A DNA stretch of 64,000 bases from Plesiocystis pacifica SIR-1 (GCF_000170895.1 NZ_ABCS01000008.1:101626-165625), one strand, 5' to 3'. Positions 1 to 11,441 are shown, counted from the first letter of the stretch. The notes: generated by a model not told the origin, from the letters alone. Made by a program: numbers and translations.

Positions 1-202
1 CTGACCACCTTCCACGGCTTCCCACCACCATTGACGTGCATTGCGATTCGACCATAGCACCATCGGTGGCAGCGCGAAGTGTAGACATTGGCACCCAAAG
101 TCCAGTCATCGACGGACAAACGGCCAACAGACAGCGGCGGCTAGCGCGCCGTTTTATCCTCGTGACCCTTTCGCAGCAAAGTGTCGATAGTCTCGACCCA
201 CC

Positions 203-820
203 ATGGCGATCAAATCCTGGCAAGCCCGGTGGGCTCCCGTGGGGGCGTGCGCGCTCTCCCTCGCCCTGACTCCCCTCGCGTGCTCGGTGGGCGACGATGA
301 GAGCGCGGACAGCTTCGTGATCTCGGCCGGGACGCCGTCTGCCGACGGAGGCGACGACGGCGACAGCGAGGACGAGGTCGGCGAGACCGGGACCGAGACC
401 GAGACCGAATCCGAGACCGAGTCCGAGTCCGAGACGACCGAAACAGGCTCGACCGACGAGTCGAGCGGCGAGGACACCACGGACGCGTCCTCCGAGTCGA
501 CGGACACCGGCCTGCCCGAGCTGCCCTGCGCGGCGAAGTTCGACCTCATCCAGCCCAACCCCGCCGTCGTCGGCCAGCCGCTCACGGCCCAGTTCACCGA
601 CGACGTCGGCCACGTCCACATCGGGATGAGCGCGACCCAGCTCGAGGGCGTCGGATCGCCGAGCGCCGGCAACGAGTCGATCACCAGCGACGGACCCAAC
701 GGGCCCTTCCACTGGACCTACACCATCACCGGCCACGGCGAGGGCATCGTCGAGCTGACCTTCACCGCGAACATGCAGCAGAACGTGCTCGGCAACTGCC
801 GGGTGCACGTCGTGCAGTAG
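203..820 (+). CDS. Putative secreted lipoprotein, unknown function
   Basis: A 205-residue protein whose N-terminus has a hydrophobic signal ending in a lipobox (LTPLAC), so Cys27 is the probable lipidated residue. Residues about 28-105 are a low-complexity spacer rich in Glu, Thr, Ser and Asp, encoded by degenerate GAGACC/GAGTCC hexamers. The C-terminal ~100 residues look like a small beta-rich domain with two cysteines (near the start and the end) that could form a disulfide. This pattern of lipobox, acidic spacer and globular head is common in Nannocystaceae surface proteins. Its stop directly abuts the convergent gene on the other strand. No family is recognised. The call of lipoprotein is well supported; the function is unknown. 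Confidence 0.7.
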   Translation: MAIKSWQARWAPVGACALSLALTPLACSVGDDESADSFVISAGTPSADGGDDGDSEDEVGETGTETETESETESESETTETGSTDESSGEDTTDASSESTDTGLPELPCAAKFDLIQPNPAVVGQPLTAQFTDDVGHVHIGMSATQLEGVGSPSAGNESITSDGPNGPFHWTYTITGHGEGIVELTFTANMQQNVLGNCRVHVVQ

Positions 821-1978
821 CTAACAACCGTCGAGGGGGACCGCCAGGGGCAGCGTGTGTCCCCCGACCAGCAGCTCGCCCTCCACGGCGCACAGCTGCG
901 CGACGCCGCGGTTGGATACCCCGCGCAAGGTCCGAACCTGGGTAAAGCCCGGGGGCAGGTTGTTGTCGAGGGGCGCGCCCGAGCCTTCGGGCTCCGTGAG
1001 CCGAAGGTCCTCGAGCTCGACCTCGAAGGGCGCCTCGCTGCCGTCGAGGGCGCGCAAGGTGGCGAAGGGCTGGACCATGACCGGCTCCGGGCTCGCGCTC
1101 GCCGAGGACACGTTGGTCAAGGCGACGCGCACCTCGACCTCGTAGACCGCGGCGAGGCTCGGCGCCCCCCCGCGCTGACGCGCGCCCACGGCCCAGGCCT
1201 GGGCGCTCTGGGCCGCGTCGTCGAGGCTCGCAATGGCCAGGCATAGATCCGTCGCGTCGAGGCGCTTGCGTCGGAGCAGCACGGACACGGCCTCGCGCAG
1301 CTCCTCGACCTTGGCGGCGATGCGCGACTTTTTGTCGGCCAGGTCGGCGTTGGCCTGGACCATCGAGTAGAGCAGCTCGACGTAGGTCGGGAACAAGCTG
1401 CGGTCGCTGGCGCCCTCGCTCTCGACCATCAGCGCCGCGTCCTCGGGGGTCAGCAGCTCGAGCTTGGGGAACAGCACCTCGGAGCTGTCGAGGCGCTCGG
1501 ACAGGGCGTTGAGGATCGCCAGGGTCTGGCGGCGGCCGTCCTCGACCCGCGGGCTCCCGCCAAAGTCGAACTCGTAGGCGAGGGCGAACAAGGCCACGTA
1601 GAGCAGGTAGCCCTCGACGGGCTCCATGGCCGCGCGCAGGGCCTCGGGCTCGGCCCGGTTGGCGCTCGAGCAGCGCGCTCGGGACAGGATGCCTGCGGTC
1701 TCTTGCAGGCCCAGGGCCAGGCGCACGGCCGTGACCTCGTCGCCGCCCACGAAGTCGAGCATGCGCTGGCTGTAGAGCACCTCGGGGCGCTTGGGCGCCC
1801 GGACCCGGCGGGACAGGACCCGGGCCTCGACCAGCTCCTCGGCCGCGGGCAGGGGCGCCTGCGCGGGGGGCTCGACGGGCTCGGGCTGCGCGGGGGCGCA
1901 GGCCAGCGCGCTCGCCATGGAGAGCGCGAGCAAGGCAGCGCCGCGCGTGCGCGGAGAGGGTGAGGCGTGGCGGAGCAT
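821..1978 (-). CDS. Putative lipoprotein, unknown function
   Basis: The reading frame stays open upstream to 2281, but the ATG at 1978 is preferred. It gives a clean lipoprotein signal (Arg residues, then a hydrophobic stretch ending ALAC, Cys27), and the upstream frame overlaps the kinase gene. The product is 385 residues. After the lipobox comes a short Pro/Ala/Glu spacer, then a largely helical middle (about 60-290) and a C-terminal beta-rich part carrying the last two cysteines. It sits 32 nt downstream of the kinase gene on the same strand and is probably co-transcribed, so it may act in the same envelope process. No catalytic motif or known family is visible. Confidence 0.65.
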   Translation of the reverse strand: MLRHASPSPRTRGAALLALSMASALACAPAQPEPVEPPAQAPLPAAEELVEARVLSRRVRAPKRPEVLYSQRMLDFVGGDEVTAVRLALGLQETAGILSRARCSSANRAEPEALRAAMEPVEGYLLYVALFALAYEFDFGGSPRVEDGRRQTLAILNALSERLDSSEVLFPKLELLTPEDAALMVESEGASDRSLFPTYVELLYSMVQANADLADKKSRIAAKVEELREAVSVLLRRKRLDATDLCLAIASLDDAAQSAQAWAVGARQRGGAPSLAAVYEVEVRVALTNVSSASASPEPVMVQPFATLRALDGSEAPFEVELEDLRLTEPEGSGAPLDNNLPPGFTQVRTLRGVSNRGVAQLCAVEGELLVGGHTLPLAVPLDGC

Positions 1979-2010
1979 GAGTCGGGGTCGGCGGCCGATG
2001 GTAGCCCGAA

Positions 2011-3825
<1,815 letters not shown>

Positions 3826-3922
3826 CGGGCGAGCTTCCGGCGTGTTTCAGGCGCTGTCAAACCGGGGAACCCCTCCACGCGGAGCCCTCGAGCTTGCGGG
3901 GCCCGCCCAAAGGCCGGCTCAT

Positions 3923-4681
3923 TCAGGTCGGTCCTGGAGGCGTGTCACGCATGAGCCCGTCGTTCACGGGGCAATCCAAGCGGACCAGGAGATCGAGGCG
4001 AGCGACCGGCTCGGCGCCGTAGGCCTGGTGATGGCGGGCGCCGTGGTGCAGCGCCCAGGCCCCGCCGATGTCTCCCAGCGGCACCCCCGAGCGGTCGCGC
4101 ACGACCACGCTGCCCCGCTCGGTGTAGTGCAAGAACAGGCCGACCTCGCCGCGCTCGGTGGCGTCTGCCTCGGCCATCCCCTCGTCGAAGTCGGCCTTCA
4201 GCTCGGCCAGCTCCGTGCAGACGTCCACGGGCACGCCCTGGTTCAGGCGCAGCCCCAGCACCTCGGGGCGATCGGCGTACTCGACCAGGGCCTGGACCAC
4301 GACCGGGACCTCGTCGAGGTCGGTGCCGCCGAGCTCCTGGTAATACACCGCCGCGTAGCCCTCCTCGAGGTCGACGAGGGAGTAGGCCCAGCTGAGTCGA
4401 AACTGTCGCGGGTTGACACCCTTTGTCGGCGCGAGGGCCTCGCTGAAGGTGAGCATGACGCGATCTCCAGCGACGAAGCGCGCGTCGACGACCTGGGGGG
4501 CGAGGCCGTCCCCCTCGCTCGCTTGCGGGGTCGTCGGCGTGTCCGGGCAGCTCGCGTCGGTCTCGGTGCGAGCGGGCTCGGACCCCGCGGTCGGCGAGAG
4601 CGTCGCCGGCGGCCGGGCACAGCCCGCGGACACGAGCATGGTCAGGCTGGCGAGCCGCGTGGCGAACTCCGAGGGGCTCAT
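3923..4681 (-). CDS. Putative lipoprotein, unknown function
   Basis: The start is set at ATG 4681, which gives a 252-residue protein with a lipobox ending SAGC (Cys21). The frame is open further upstream, but that region has no signal and overlaps the start of the divergent gene. A Thr/Pro/Glu spacer follows, then a domain from about residue 65 that begins with a VxDARFVAGDRVMLTFSE-like segment, resembling Ig-like or bacterial surface beta-sandwich domains. Two cysteines (one mid-domain, one near the C-terminus) may pair. No enzyme motif is seen. It is divergent from the TPR lipoprotein at 4764 with an 82-bp shared upstream region, so the two may share regulatory DNA. Confidence 0.65.
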   Translation of the reverse strand: MSPSEFATRLASLTMLVSAGCARPPATLSPTAGSEPARTETDASCPDTPTTPQASEGDGLAPQVVDARFVAGDRVMLTFSEALAPTKGVNPRQFRLSWAYSLVDLEEGYAAVYYQELGGTDLDEVPVVVQALVEYADRPEVLGLRLNQGVPVDVCTELAELKADFDEGMAEADATERGEVGLFLHYTERGSVVVRDRSGVPLGDIGGAWALHHGARHHQAYGAEPVARLDLLVRLDCPVNDGLMRDTPPGPT

Positions 4682-4763
4682 GGCGGCATCATAGCGCCAT
4701 CGAGTCCGGGGGTGAGACCATGGGTGAGCCGTTTTTGGGTCCAGACCGGACACCCCTTCGACC

Positions 4764-6377
4764 ATGCGCGACGCGACCTCTCCCTCGACCTCGCTCCAGC
4801 TGATCGCGCTGGTGTCCCTCGCGTCCGCTTGCACCCCGCGAGGGCCCGCGCCGACCCTCGGGTCCAGCCCCGCACAAGGCCTGCCCGAGGCCGCCGAGGC
4901 GCCCCCGATCGACCCCGTCCCCGAGGCGCCCACAGAGCCCGAGCCCAAACAACCCGAGCTCGAGCTCGAGCTCGACCTCGAGCTCGACCCGGCACACGCG
5001 GTCCCCGGCTTCGTCGTCTACACCGTCGAGCAGAGCGCCCTGATCCCCTTCGACGGCTCCCCGCCCCTCGTCGCCGAAGGCCTGTGGATCCAAGACGACC
5101 GCAGCTCCCCGCCGGCCCTGCGCCACACCACGGTGCTCAGCCACGACCGCGCGCGCACCCTCGACCTGCCCCCCTGCCCCTGCCTCACGGCCGACGACGC
5201 CTGCACCTACGGCAGCCTCACCACCCGCGAGCTCGCCCCCGAGGCCAAGGACGCGCGTCCTTGCGGGTGCCTCTACCCCGAGGACCGGTCCGGCTACCCG
5301 CCCCCCGATCCCGAGTGGGTCGACGGCGAGGTCTACGAGCCCTGCGAGGGCGAGGGCGAGGACGCCCCCGTCGCCATCGTCGGCGGGCGGCTGCAGTTCC
5401 TGGGCTGGGACTGGAACGGGGCCTGCTACGGCGCCCTGAGCATCTACGACGCCTTCGATAGCAGCGCCGACCTCATCCACGAGCCGCCCTCCCTGTCCGC
5501 GTTCGTCGACGGCCAGCTCGGCGGCATCGAGTGCTTCGACCTCGAGCCCGCAGCCATCACCCTGCCCTGGCCCTACCTCGACATGGAGGAGATGCCCAAC
5601 CTGTGCGAGCCGGACTACTACGGCGAGGCCGACATCTTCGTCCTGCGCCGCGGCTCGCTGCATCGCGTCGAGGACAACATCCACCACGCTGGCGGCACGC
5701 GGGGGGTCCGGCGCATGCGCGTCCGCCCGGATCGCTGCCCCAGCGTCAACGATCCTTGCGGCGAGCCCGACCCCTTCAAGCCCCACGCCCAGCTCGCTCG
5801 CCAGAGCCGAGAGTACTGGATCGCCACCGACGGCAGCACCGGGCTGTTCGCCCGCGGGACCCGCTACGAGCTGTGGCGCCCCGGCACCAAGGAACCGGCG
5901 CACCGCTTCAAACTGTCCGGCTTCGACGCGACCTTCGACGTGCTCGGCGTGCGCGTGCACGCGGACCTGCGCCCGCTCCAGGACGCCGTGGCCGCCAACC
6001 CCAAGCTCGGCCGCGAGCCGAGCCAGGTCTCGCCGCCGACCGTGGCCCTCGACCAGTGCCCGGGCGGGAGCTTCGACCGCGCTCAGGGCCTCTCCGCCAG
6101 GGACTGGGGCAACCTCTGCGTCCAGCACATGCGGGCCGATCGCCACGCGTCCGCCGAGGCGGCCTGCCTCCAGGGGCTGCGCGTGGCCGACGATCCGCGC
6201 ACCCGCGGCGCCCTGCTGTTCAACCTCGGCCGCATCAGCGAGGCCATCGGCGCGCTGGCCCAGGCCCAGGCCCACTACGCCGCCTCCCTCGACGCCCGAC
6301 CCGACAACGCGACGACCCAAAAGCGCCTGCGCGTCGTCACCAAGCAGCTCGAAGCCGCCGCTGAATCCAGCGACTAG
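4764..6377 (+). CDS. Lipoprotein with C-terminal TPR-like helices
   Basis: A 537-residue protein with a lipobox ending LASAC (Cys23) and then a Pro/Glu spacer containing a Glu-Leu repeat encoded by GAGCTC units. The central region (about 75-400) is cysteine-rich and contains a DLPPCPC-type motif; it has no clear family and could be disulfide-stabilised on the cell surface. The last ~75 residues contain a tetratricopeptide-like hairpin (CLQGLRVADDPRTRGALLFN... then an AQAHYAASL helix), which usually mediates protein contacts. The stop codon overlaps that of the convergent ABC permease gene. Function unknown. Confidence 0.7.
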   Translation: MRDATSPSTSLQLIALVSLASACTPRGPAPTLGSSPAQGLPEAAEAPPIDPVPEAPTEPEPKQPELELELDLELDPAHAVPGFVVYTVEQSALIPFDGSPPLVAEGLWIQDDRSSPPALRHTTVLSHDRARTLDLPPCPCLTADDACTYGSLTTRELAPEAKDARPCGCLYPEDRSGYPPPDPEWVDGEVYEPCEGEGEDAPVAIVGGRLQFLGWDWNGACYGALSIYDAFDSSADLIHEPPSLSAFVDGQLGGIECFDLEPAAITLPWPYLDMEEMPNLCEPDYYGEADIFVLRRGSLHRVEDNIHHAGGTRGVRRMRVRPDRCPSVNDPCGEPDPFKPHAQLARQSREYWIATDGSTGLFARGTRYELWRPGTKEPAHRFKLSGFDATFDVLGVRVHADLRPLQDAVAANPKLGREPSQVSPPTVALDQCPGGSFDRAQGLSARDWGNLCVQHMRADRHASAEAACLQGLRVADDPRTRGALLFNLGRISEAIGALAQAQAHYAASLDARPDNATTQKRLRVVTKQLEAAAESSD

Positions 6378-7171
6378 CTCGACGCCGAGGTGTAGTTCTT
6401 CACGCCGCGCGCCCAGCCAACGCGCGCCAACCCAGCGAGCGCCGCCGCGGTCACCAGCGCGCCCACGGCCGCGCCCAGGTCCAGGCGCCCGAGCAGGGCC
6501 TGGGCCGGGTAGCTGGTCATCACCGCGAAGGGGATCACGAAGGTGAACACCGCCTTGAGCGGGCCGCGGAACACCGAGATGGGCCAGCGCGCGAGCTCGA
6601 TGCTCGACTCCATCAAAAAGGCCAGGTTCTGCAGCTGCATCGCCCGAAAGCTCAGGCTCAGGGCGAGCACGCCGAGGGCGTAGAGCGCCGTGAACCCGCA
6701 CGCCAGCGCCCCGGCCAGCATCGCCAGCTGCTCGGGCCCCGGGCGCAGCTCGAGGCGCAGCGCGGCGACTACGACAAGCGCTGCCCCGGCCAACATCTCG
6801 AGGCTGCGCCAGGGCTGGAAGGCGCTGACCATGCACGCCAGCAGGCTGTCGACGGGGCGCAGCAGCACGTAGTCGAGGGTCCCCCGGCGGATGTGGTTCA
6901 TGGTCTCGAACAGCGGCGGCTCGATGAGCGCGCCGAAGGCCCCCGCGAAGATCAGATAGAAGCCCGACAGCAGCACGACCTCCCAGGGGGTCCAGCCGGC
7001 GATGTCCGGGCGGTGCTCGAGGGCGACGACCAGCGGGGCCGCCCCCGCGAGGCTCCAGATCACCCCGAGCACGGCCTCGGTCCAAAAGCCCACGCGGTAC
7101 TCGAGGGCGGCGAGCACCGAGACCCGCAGCGCGGCCGCGACGTAGCGCAGGTTCCTTCCCAGCTCAGGCAC
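6374..7171 (-). CDS. ABC-2 type transporter permease
   Basis: A 265-residue integral membrane protein with about six hydrophobic segments. It matches the ABC-2 permease family that pairs with a second permease and one ATPase (the family formerly called DUF990). The conserved region with HIRRGTLDYVLLRPVD, where a cytoplasmic loop meets a helix, is the recognisable family signature. It overlaps the upstream permease gene by 8 nt, and its GTG start is preceded by GGAG. It is the last gene of the six-gene operon running from 13334 to 6374. The substrate cannot be read from the sequence; relatives export drugs, lipids or polysaccharides. Confidence 0.85.
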   Translation of the reverse strand: MPELGRNLRYVAAALRVSVLAALEYRVGFWTEAVLGVIWSLAGAAPLVVALEHRPDIAGWTPWEVVLLSGFYLIFAGAFGALIEPPLFETMNHIRRGTLDYVLLRPVDSLLACMVSAFQPWRSLEMLAGAALVVVAALRLELRPGPEQLAMLAGALACGFTALYALGVLALSLSFRAMQLQNLAFLMESSIELARWPISVFRGPLKAVFTFVIPFAVMTSYPAQALLGRLDLGAAVGALVTAAALAGLARVGWARGVKNYTSASS

Positions 7172-7958
7172 CGAAGGCTCCGTAGGCGCGCAGGCCTCGG
7201 CGCCACAGCCAGGCCCCGAGGGTCATGAACAGCGCCAGCCAGGCCAGCTGGATGCCGATGCCGGTCAAGGCCTCGGCGGTGTCGAGGCGGCCGATGAGCA
7301 GCTCCACGGGGAAGCCCAGGGTCGCGTGGAAGGGCAGCGCCCGGGCGACCTCGCCGAAGCCCGAGGGGAACAGGCTGGTCGGGACGAGGTAGCCCGCGAG
7401 CACGATGTAGGCGCTGATCCACAGGTCGTAGAGGTCGCTCGCCCGGGTCAGCCAAAAGGCCAAACAGGCGATGCACAGCTGGATCGAGAAGGCCAGCAGC
7501 CACGCGAGGATCAGCGCCGGCACGAACAAGAGCCAGCTCGACGCCGAGTCGGCCAGGCTCATGCCGCCCGTGGCGATCAGCACGAGCGCGGCCACGGGCG
7601 CGGCCAGGCCCGCGCGCAGGGGCATGGCCGCGAGGTTGAACATCGCGTGGTGGAGCACGGGGCTGACCGGGCGCATCAGCAGGGCGTTGAGCTCGCCCGT
7701 GCGGATCTGCCGGTCGAGGTCCCAGACGATCCAGGTCGCGGTCAGCTGGCGGACCAAGAAGGCCGCGACGAAGTAGCTGTCGAAGGCGCGCTGGTCGTAG
7801 TCGGCGATGGGCCCGTCGGCCGCGAGGGCGTGCCACAGCACCAAGCTGACGAGCGGGAGCGCCGTGGTCAGCACCCAGACCAGCAGCGAGGCCCGGTAGG
7901 CCGTGGCCTCGGCGACGCCCAATCGCCACAGCGCGCCGAGCTTGGGGCCGAGGCTCAC
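7164..7958 (-). CDS. ABC-2 type transporter permease
   Basis: A 264-residue permease, paralogous in architecture to the next gene. It has about six membrane segments and the same cytoplasmic motif (QIRTGELNALLMRPVSP compared with HIRRGTLDYVLLRPVD). The start is GTG within a GTGA overlap with the ATPase stop, preceded by a strong GGAGGG. Two unlike permeases plus one ATPase is the usual composition of this exporter class, so the three genes very likely form one heteromeric complex in the inner membrane. Confidence 0.87.
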   Translation of the reverse strand: MSLGPKLGALWRLGVAEATAYRASLLVWVLTTALPLVSLVLWHALAADGPIADYDQRAFDSYFVAAFLVRQLTATWIVWDLDRQIRTGELNALLMRPVSPVLHHAMFNLAAMPLRAGLAAPVAALVLIATGGMSLADSASSWLLFVPALILAWLLAFSIQLCIACLAFWLTRASDLYDLWISAYIVLAGYLVPTSLFPSGFGEVARALPFHATLGFPVELLIGRLDTAEALTGIGIQLAWLALFMTLGAWLWRRGLRAYGAFGA

Positions 7959-8974
7959 CCGCCCTCCTCTTCGTCGAGGCCAAGGCGCTCGTTGCGGCTG
8001 AACAGCTCGCGCATCACCTCCTCGAGGGGCGCGTCGCGGACTCGCAGGTCCCGGGCGCCGGGCAGGGCGAGCAGGGCCGCGACGGCCTCGGGGACCCGGT
8101 CGGGGTGGACGTCGTAGGCCACGCTGCCGACCTGCGCCTCGACTCGCTCACCGAGGGCGTCCAGAACGTCGAGAGCCTCGGACACCGCGGCGCGCACGCT
8201 GACCCGGCGCAGCGGTCGAATCCGCCGGACCAGGGCGTCGATGGAGCCGTCGAAGCGCAGCCGCCCCTCGTCGATGACCAGGATGCGATCGCACAGCGCG
8301 GCCACGTCCTCCATGTAGTGGCTGGTCAGCACGATCGTCGCCCCGTGGCGGCGGTTGTACTCGCGCACGAACTCCCGCATCGCCAGCTGCATGGCGACGT
8401 CCATGCCGATGGTCGGCTCGTCGAGGAACAGCACCTCGGGCCCGTGGAGCAGGGCCGCGACCAGCTCGCACTTCATCCGCTCGCCCAGTGACAGGGTCCG
8501 CACGGGCTTGCGCACGACCGCGTCGATGTCGAGGAGCTCGCGCATCTCGGCCAGGCGCGCGTCGTAGGTCCCGCGCTCGACCTCGTAGACCACCCGGTTG
8601 AGCTCGAAGGTGTCCAGCGCCGGCAGGTCCCAGCTCAGCTGGCGCTTTTGGCCCATGACCAGGGCCACGCGCCGCAAGAACTCGGGCTCGCGCCGGGCGG
8701 GCACGTGGCCGAGCACCTGGGCGCGGCCGCCCGTGGGGTGCAGCAGGCCCGCGAGCATCTTGAGGGTCGTGGTCTTGCCCGCGCCGTTGGGGCCCAAAAA
8801 GCCCACGCGCTCCCCGGCGTCGATGCAAAAGCTGAGCTCGCGGACCGCGTCGACCTCGACGTACTCCCGGCGAAACAGCGCCGCGATCGCCGAGCGCAGG
8901 CCCGGGTCGCGCTGGTTGACCCGAAAGCGCTTGCTCAGGCCGTCGAGGACGATGGCGGGCTCGGGCGCAGACAT
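7955..8974 (-). CDS. ABC transporter ATP-binding protein (ABC-2 exporter class)
   Basis: A 339-residue ATPase with Walker A GPNGAGKTT (61-69), Q-loop MGQKRQLSW, ABC signature LSLGERMK, Walker B VLFLDEPT and the H-loop TSHYMED. The Q-loop sequence and ~330-residue length are typical of the ATPases that partner the ABC-2 permeases encoded immediately downstream. A C-terminal extension of about 80 residues probably contacts the permeases. Its ATG follows the operon's recurring GGAGGGGTTGAGCC ribosome-binding cassette, 19 nt after the peptidase stop. Confidence 0.93.
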   Translation of the reverse strand: MSAPEPAIVLDGLSKRFRVNQRDPGLRSAIAALFRREYVEVDAVRELSFCIDAGERVGFLGPNGAGKTTTLKMLAGLLHPTGGRAQVLGHVPARREPEFLRRVALVMGQKRQLSWDLPALDTFELNRVVYEVERGTYDARLAEMRELLDIDAVVRKPVRTLSLGERMKCELVAALLHGPEVLFLDEPTIGMDVAMQLAMREFVREYNRRHGATIVLTSHYMEDVAALCDRILVIDEGRLRFDGSIDALVRRIRPLRRVSVRAAVSEALDVLDALGERVEAQVGSVAYDVHPDRVPEAVAALLALPGARDLRVRDAPLEEVMRELFSRNERLGLDEEEGG

Positions 8975-8993
8975 GGCTCAACCCCTCCGCCGC

Positions 8994-10406
8994 TCAAAAG
9001 GGCTCGTCGAGGGAGGCCGACCACGGCCCGAACACCTCGGCCCCGGTCTCGGTCACGGCGACGATGTCCTCGATGCGCACCCCGAAGGCCCCGACGCGGT
9101 AGATGCCGGGCTCGTTGGACATGGTGTTGCCGGCCTCGAGCACGCGCTCGGGGCCCGCCCGCCCGGGGCCGCGCGAGGCCCCGTCGACGAGGTAAGGCGG
9201 CTCGTGGACCTCGAGCCCGATGCCGTGGCCGAGGCGGTGGGTGAAGTCGCCGTAGCCCTCGGCGTAGCCGGCCTTGGCGATCACGGCCCGGGCCGCGGCG
9301 TCGACCTGGCCGCAGGTCACCCCGGGGCGGATGGCCTCGAAGGCGGCCTGCTGCGCGGCGCGGACCGTGTCCCAGGCGCGGCGTCGATCGGCGTCGATGA
9401 CCGAGGGCTCGGGGAAGGCGAAGGTCCGGGAGATGTCGCTGGCGTAGCCGTGCAGGAAGCCGCCGGTGTCGACGAGCACCAGCTCGCCCTCGGCCAGGGG
9501 ACGAGCGCCCCGCTCGCCCTCGCCGTGGGGGTTGCCGTGGGGGTAGGCCGCGTTGGGGCCGAACAGCGCGAGCACCCAGGGCGTGCTCAGGCCGGCGGCT
9601 CGCTGGGCCGCGCGGATCTGGGCCGCGAACTCGGCCTCGGTCACGCCGACGTGCAGGGTCTGGGCGGCCGCGGCGATGGCCGCCTTGGTCGCCTCGTTGG
9701 CCCGGCGCAGCAGCGCGAGCTCCGTGGGGCTCTTGACCCGGCGCCCCGCCTCGACCACGGCGCTGTCGAGCTGGACCTCGACCTTTCCCTTGCCGGCGGC
9801 CTGCAGCCCGGCGATCACGAAGCCGCGGGTGTCGGGCGTCACGGCCACCTGGGCGCTGCCTCGGCCCGCGCCCAGGGCGACTAGAGCATCCAGGGCCCGG
9901 GCGTAGGGGTCCTCGTTTTCTTCCCAGGTGCGCAGCTCGAGCGCGAGGGGGCTGGGGTGGCCGGCGTAGGTGTGGCGCTCGAAGGCCGAGCCGATCAGCG
10001 CGGGCGGTCCCTCGAGGCCGACGGCGAGGAGCAGCGGTCGCTCGCTCCGGCGCCAGCGCGGGCCCCCGAGGTAGCGCATGTCGGCGCCGCTCTCGAGCAC
10101 CACGCCCGCGAGCCCGGCCGCGCGCATGCGTCGGCGCAGGGCCTCGATGCGGCCCTCGTACTCGGCCACGGTGACGGGCTCGAGTCCCTCGCAAAAACCC
10201 TCGAGCTCGGCGTAGGGAGCGACCTCGGGAGCGGGCGTCGACGCGTCTGTCTTTGGCCCCTCGACCCTCTCCAGCTCCGGGACCTCGACCGCCTCGCAGC
10301 GCGACCGAGCGCAGCCCGTCGCGGCCGCGACCCCGAGGGCCCCCGCGCCCGCGCAGGCGCTCAGAAAGCCTCGCCGGCCCAGTCCACTCCCTGGTCCACG
10401 CGCCAC
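8994..10406 (-). CDS. Tat-exported M24 metallopeptidase (Xaa-Pro aminopeptidase type)
   Basis: A 470-residue creatinase-fold peptidase. The N-terminus has a twin-arginine motif (GRRGFLS, Arg11-Arg12) and a hydrophobic stretch ending in a lipobox-like GC (Cys32), so it is probably a Tat-secreted lipoprotein. The C-terminal catalytic domain keeps all five metal ligands: Asp313, Asp324, His394 (in RLGHGIGLEVHE), Glu432 and Glu446. The N-terminal domain (about 75-230) is the usual creatinase N-domain. The family removes N-terminal residues ahead of proline. Lying between an amino-acid dehydrogenase and a transporter, it probably releases amino acids from peptides outside the inner membrane. The GTG start is 3 nt from the upstream stop. 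Confidence 0.9.
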   Translation of the reverse strand: MARGPGSGLGRRGFLSACAGAGALGVAAATGCARSRCEAVEVPELERVEGPKTDASTPAPEVAPYAELEGFCEGLEPVTVAEYEGRIEALRRRMRAAGLAGVVLESGADMRYLGGPRWRRSERPLLLAVGLEGPPALIGSAFERHTYAGHPSPLALELRTWEENEDPYARALDALVALGAGRGSAQVAVTPDTRGFVIAGLQAAGKGKVEVQLDSAVVEAGRRVKSPTELALLRRANEATKAAIAAAAQTLHVGVTEAEFAAQIRAAQRAAGLSTPWVLALFGPNAAYPHGNPHGEGERGARPLAEGELVLVDTGGFLHGYASDISRTFAFPEPSVIDADRRRAWDTVRAAQQAAFEAIRPGVTCGQVDAAARAVIAKAGYAEGYGDFTHRLGHGIGLEVHEPPYLVDGASRGPGRAGPERVLEAGNTMSNEPGIYRVGAFGVRIEDIVAVTETGAEVFGPWSASLDEPF

Positions 10407-10409
10407 GGC

Positions 10410-11438
10410 TCAGCCCTCCCTCAGCAGCGCTCGAGCGCGCGCCATGGCGACCTCGGCCGGCGGCGCGTCCTGACTCCGGCTCGCCTCGAGGATCGACGCG
10501 CAGCGCCCCTCGATGGCGGCGATGGCCTGGGCCGCGCGCTCGCGGCAGCCCTCGGCCTCCCCCAGCAGGGTCTCCGCCCCCTCGATCACCGCCCCCGCGT
10601 TGACGACGAAGTCTGGCGCCCACGCGATGCCGCGGCGGTGGAGGATGGCCCCGGCCTCGGCGTCGACGAGCTGGTTGTTGGCCGAGCCGCACACCGCCCG
10701 CCACGAGGCCGCCTCGCAGGTCTCGCGGTCGAGGGTCTGGCCGAGGGCGCAGGGCATGAACACGTCGCAGGGCTCGCGCTCGAGCGGCCAATCACCGGGC
10801 TCGAGGATCTCGACGCCCAGGGCCTGGGCCTGAGCCCGCGCGGCCGCGTCGGGGTCCCAGCCCGCGACCTCGCCCCCGGCCTCGACGAGCGCGGCCGCCA
10901 GGCCCCCCCCCACGGAGCCGAGGCCCTGAATCACGTAGCGCCGCCCCCCGAGCGAGGCGTCGCCGAAGGCCACCCGACAGACCCCGCGCAGACCCGCGAG
11001 CACCCCCGCGGCCGTCGACGCGCCCGCGTCGTTGCCCGCCGGGTTGACCCAGCGCGTGTGCTGGCGGACGAGGTCCAGGGCCGCCGCGCTCGTGCCCACG
11101 TCGGGGCCACACACGTAGCGCCCGCCGAGCTCCTCGACGGCGCGACCGAGGGCCGCGTACGCGGCGTCGTGGTCGAGGCCCTCGTGATCGAGGATCACCG
11201 CCTTGGCCCCGCCCGCCGGCAGCTCGGCCAGGGCGCACTTGAGGCTCATGGCCTCGGCCAGCCGGCGCGCGTCGAGCAGGGCCTCGTCCTCGCTGGCGTA
11301 GCGCATGCGTCGAATCCCCCCGAGCGCGGGGCCCCGCGCGGTCGAGTGGATCACGATCATCGCCCGCAGCCCGCTGGCCGCGTCGTGGACCGCGAACACG
11401 CGGCTCCACTCGGGCCCCTCTCCCTGGCCAAAGAGCAC
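10410..11438 (-). CDS. Leucine/valine/phenylalanine-type amino-acid dehydrogenase
   Basis: A 342-residue Glu/Leu/Phe/Val dehydrogenase family enzyme that oxidatively deaminates an amino acid to its 2-oxo acid with NAD+. The substrate domain shows the family segment LGGIRRM and both conserved lysines (Lys67 in SLKCAL and catalytic Lys79 in LPAGGAKAVI). The cofactor domain has a Rossmann GLGSVG motif. Length fits leucine dehydrogenases (about 340-365) rather than glutamate dehydrogenases (about 410-450). Exact substrate preference cannot be assigned. The GTG start is preceded by GGAGGGG and lies 3 nt after the symporter stop, so uptake and catabolism appear co-transcribed. Confidence 0.9.
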   Translation of the reverse strand: MLFGQGEGPEWSRVFAVHDAASGLRAMIVIHSTARGPALGGIRRMRYASEDEALLDARRLAEAMSLKCALAELPAGGAKAVILDHEGLDHDAAYAALGRAVEELGGRYVCGPDVGTSAAALDLVRQHTRWVNPAGNDAGASTAAGVLAGLRGVCRVAFGDASLGGRRYVIQGLGSVGGGLAAALVEAGGEVAGWDPDAAARAQAQALGVEILEPGDWPLEREPCDVFMPCALGQTLDRETCEAASWRAVCGSANNQLVDAEAGAILHRRGIAWAPDFVVNAGAVIEGAETLLGEAEGCRERAAQAIAAIEGRCASILEASRSQDAPPAEVAMARARALLREG

Positions 11439-11441
11439 GGC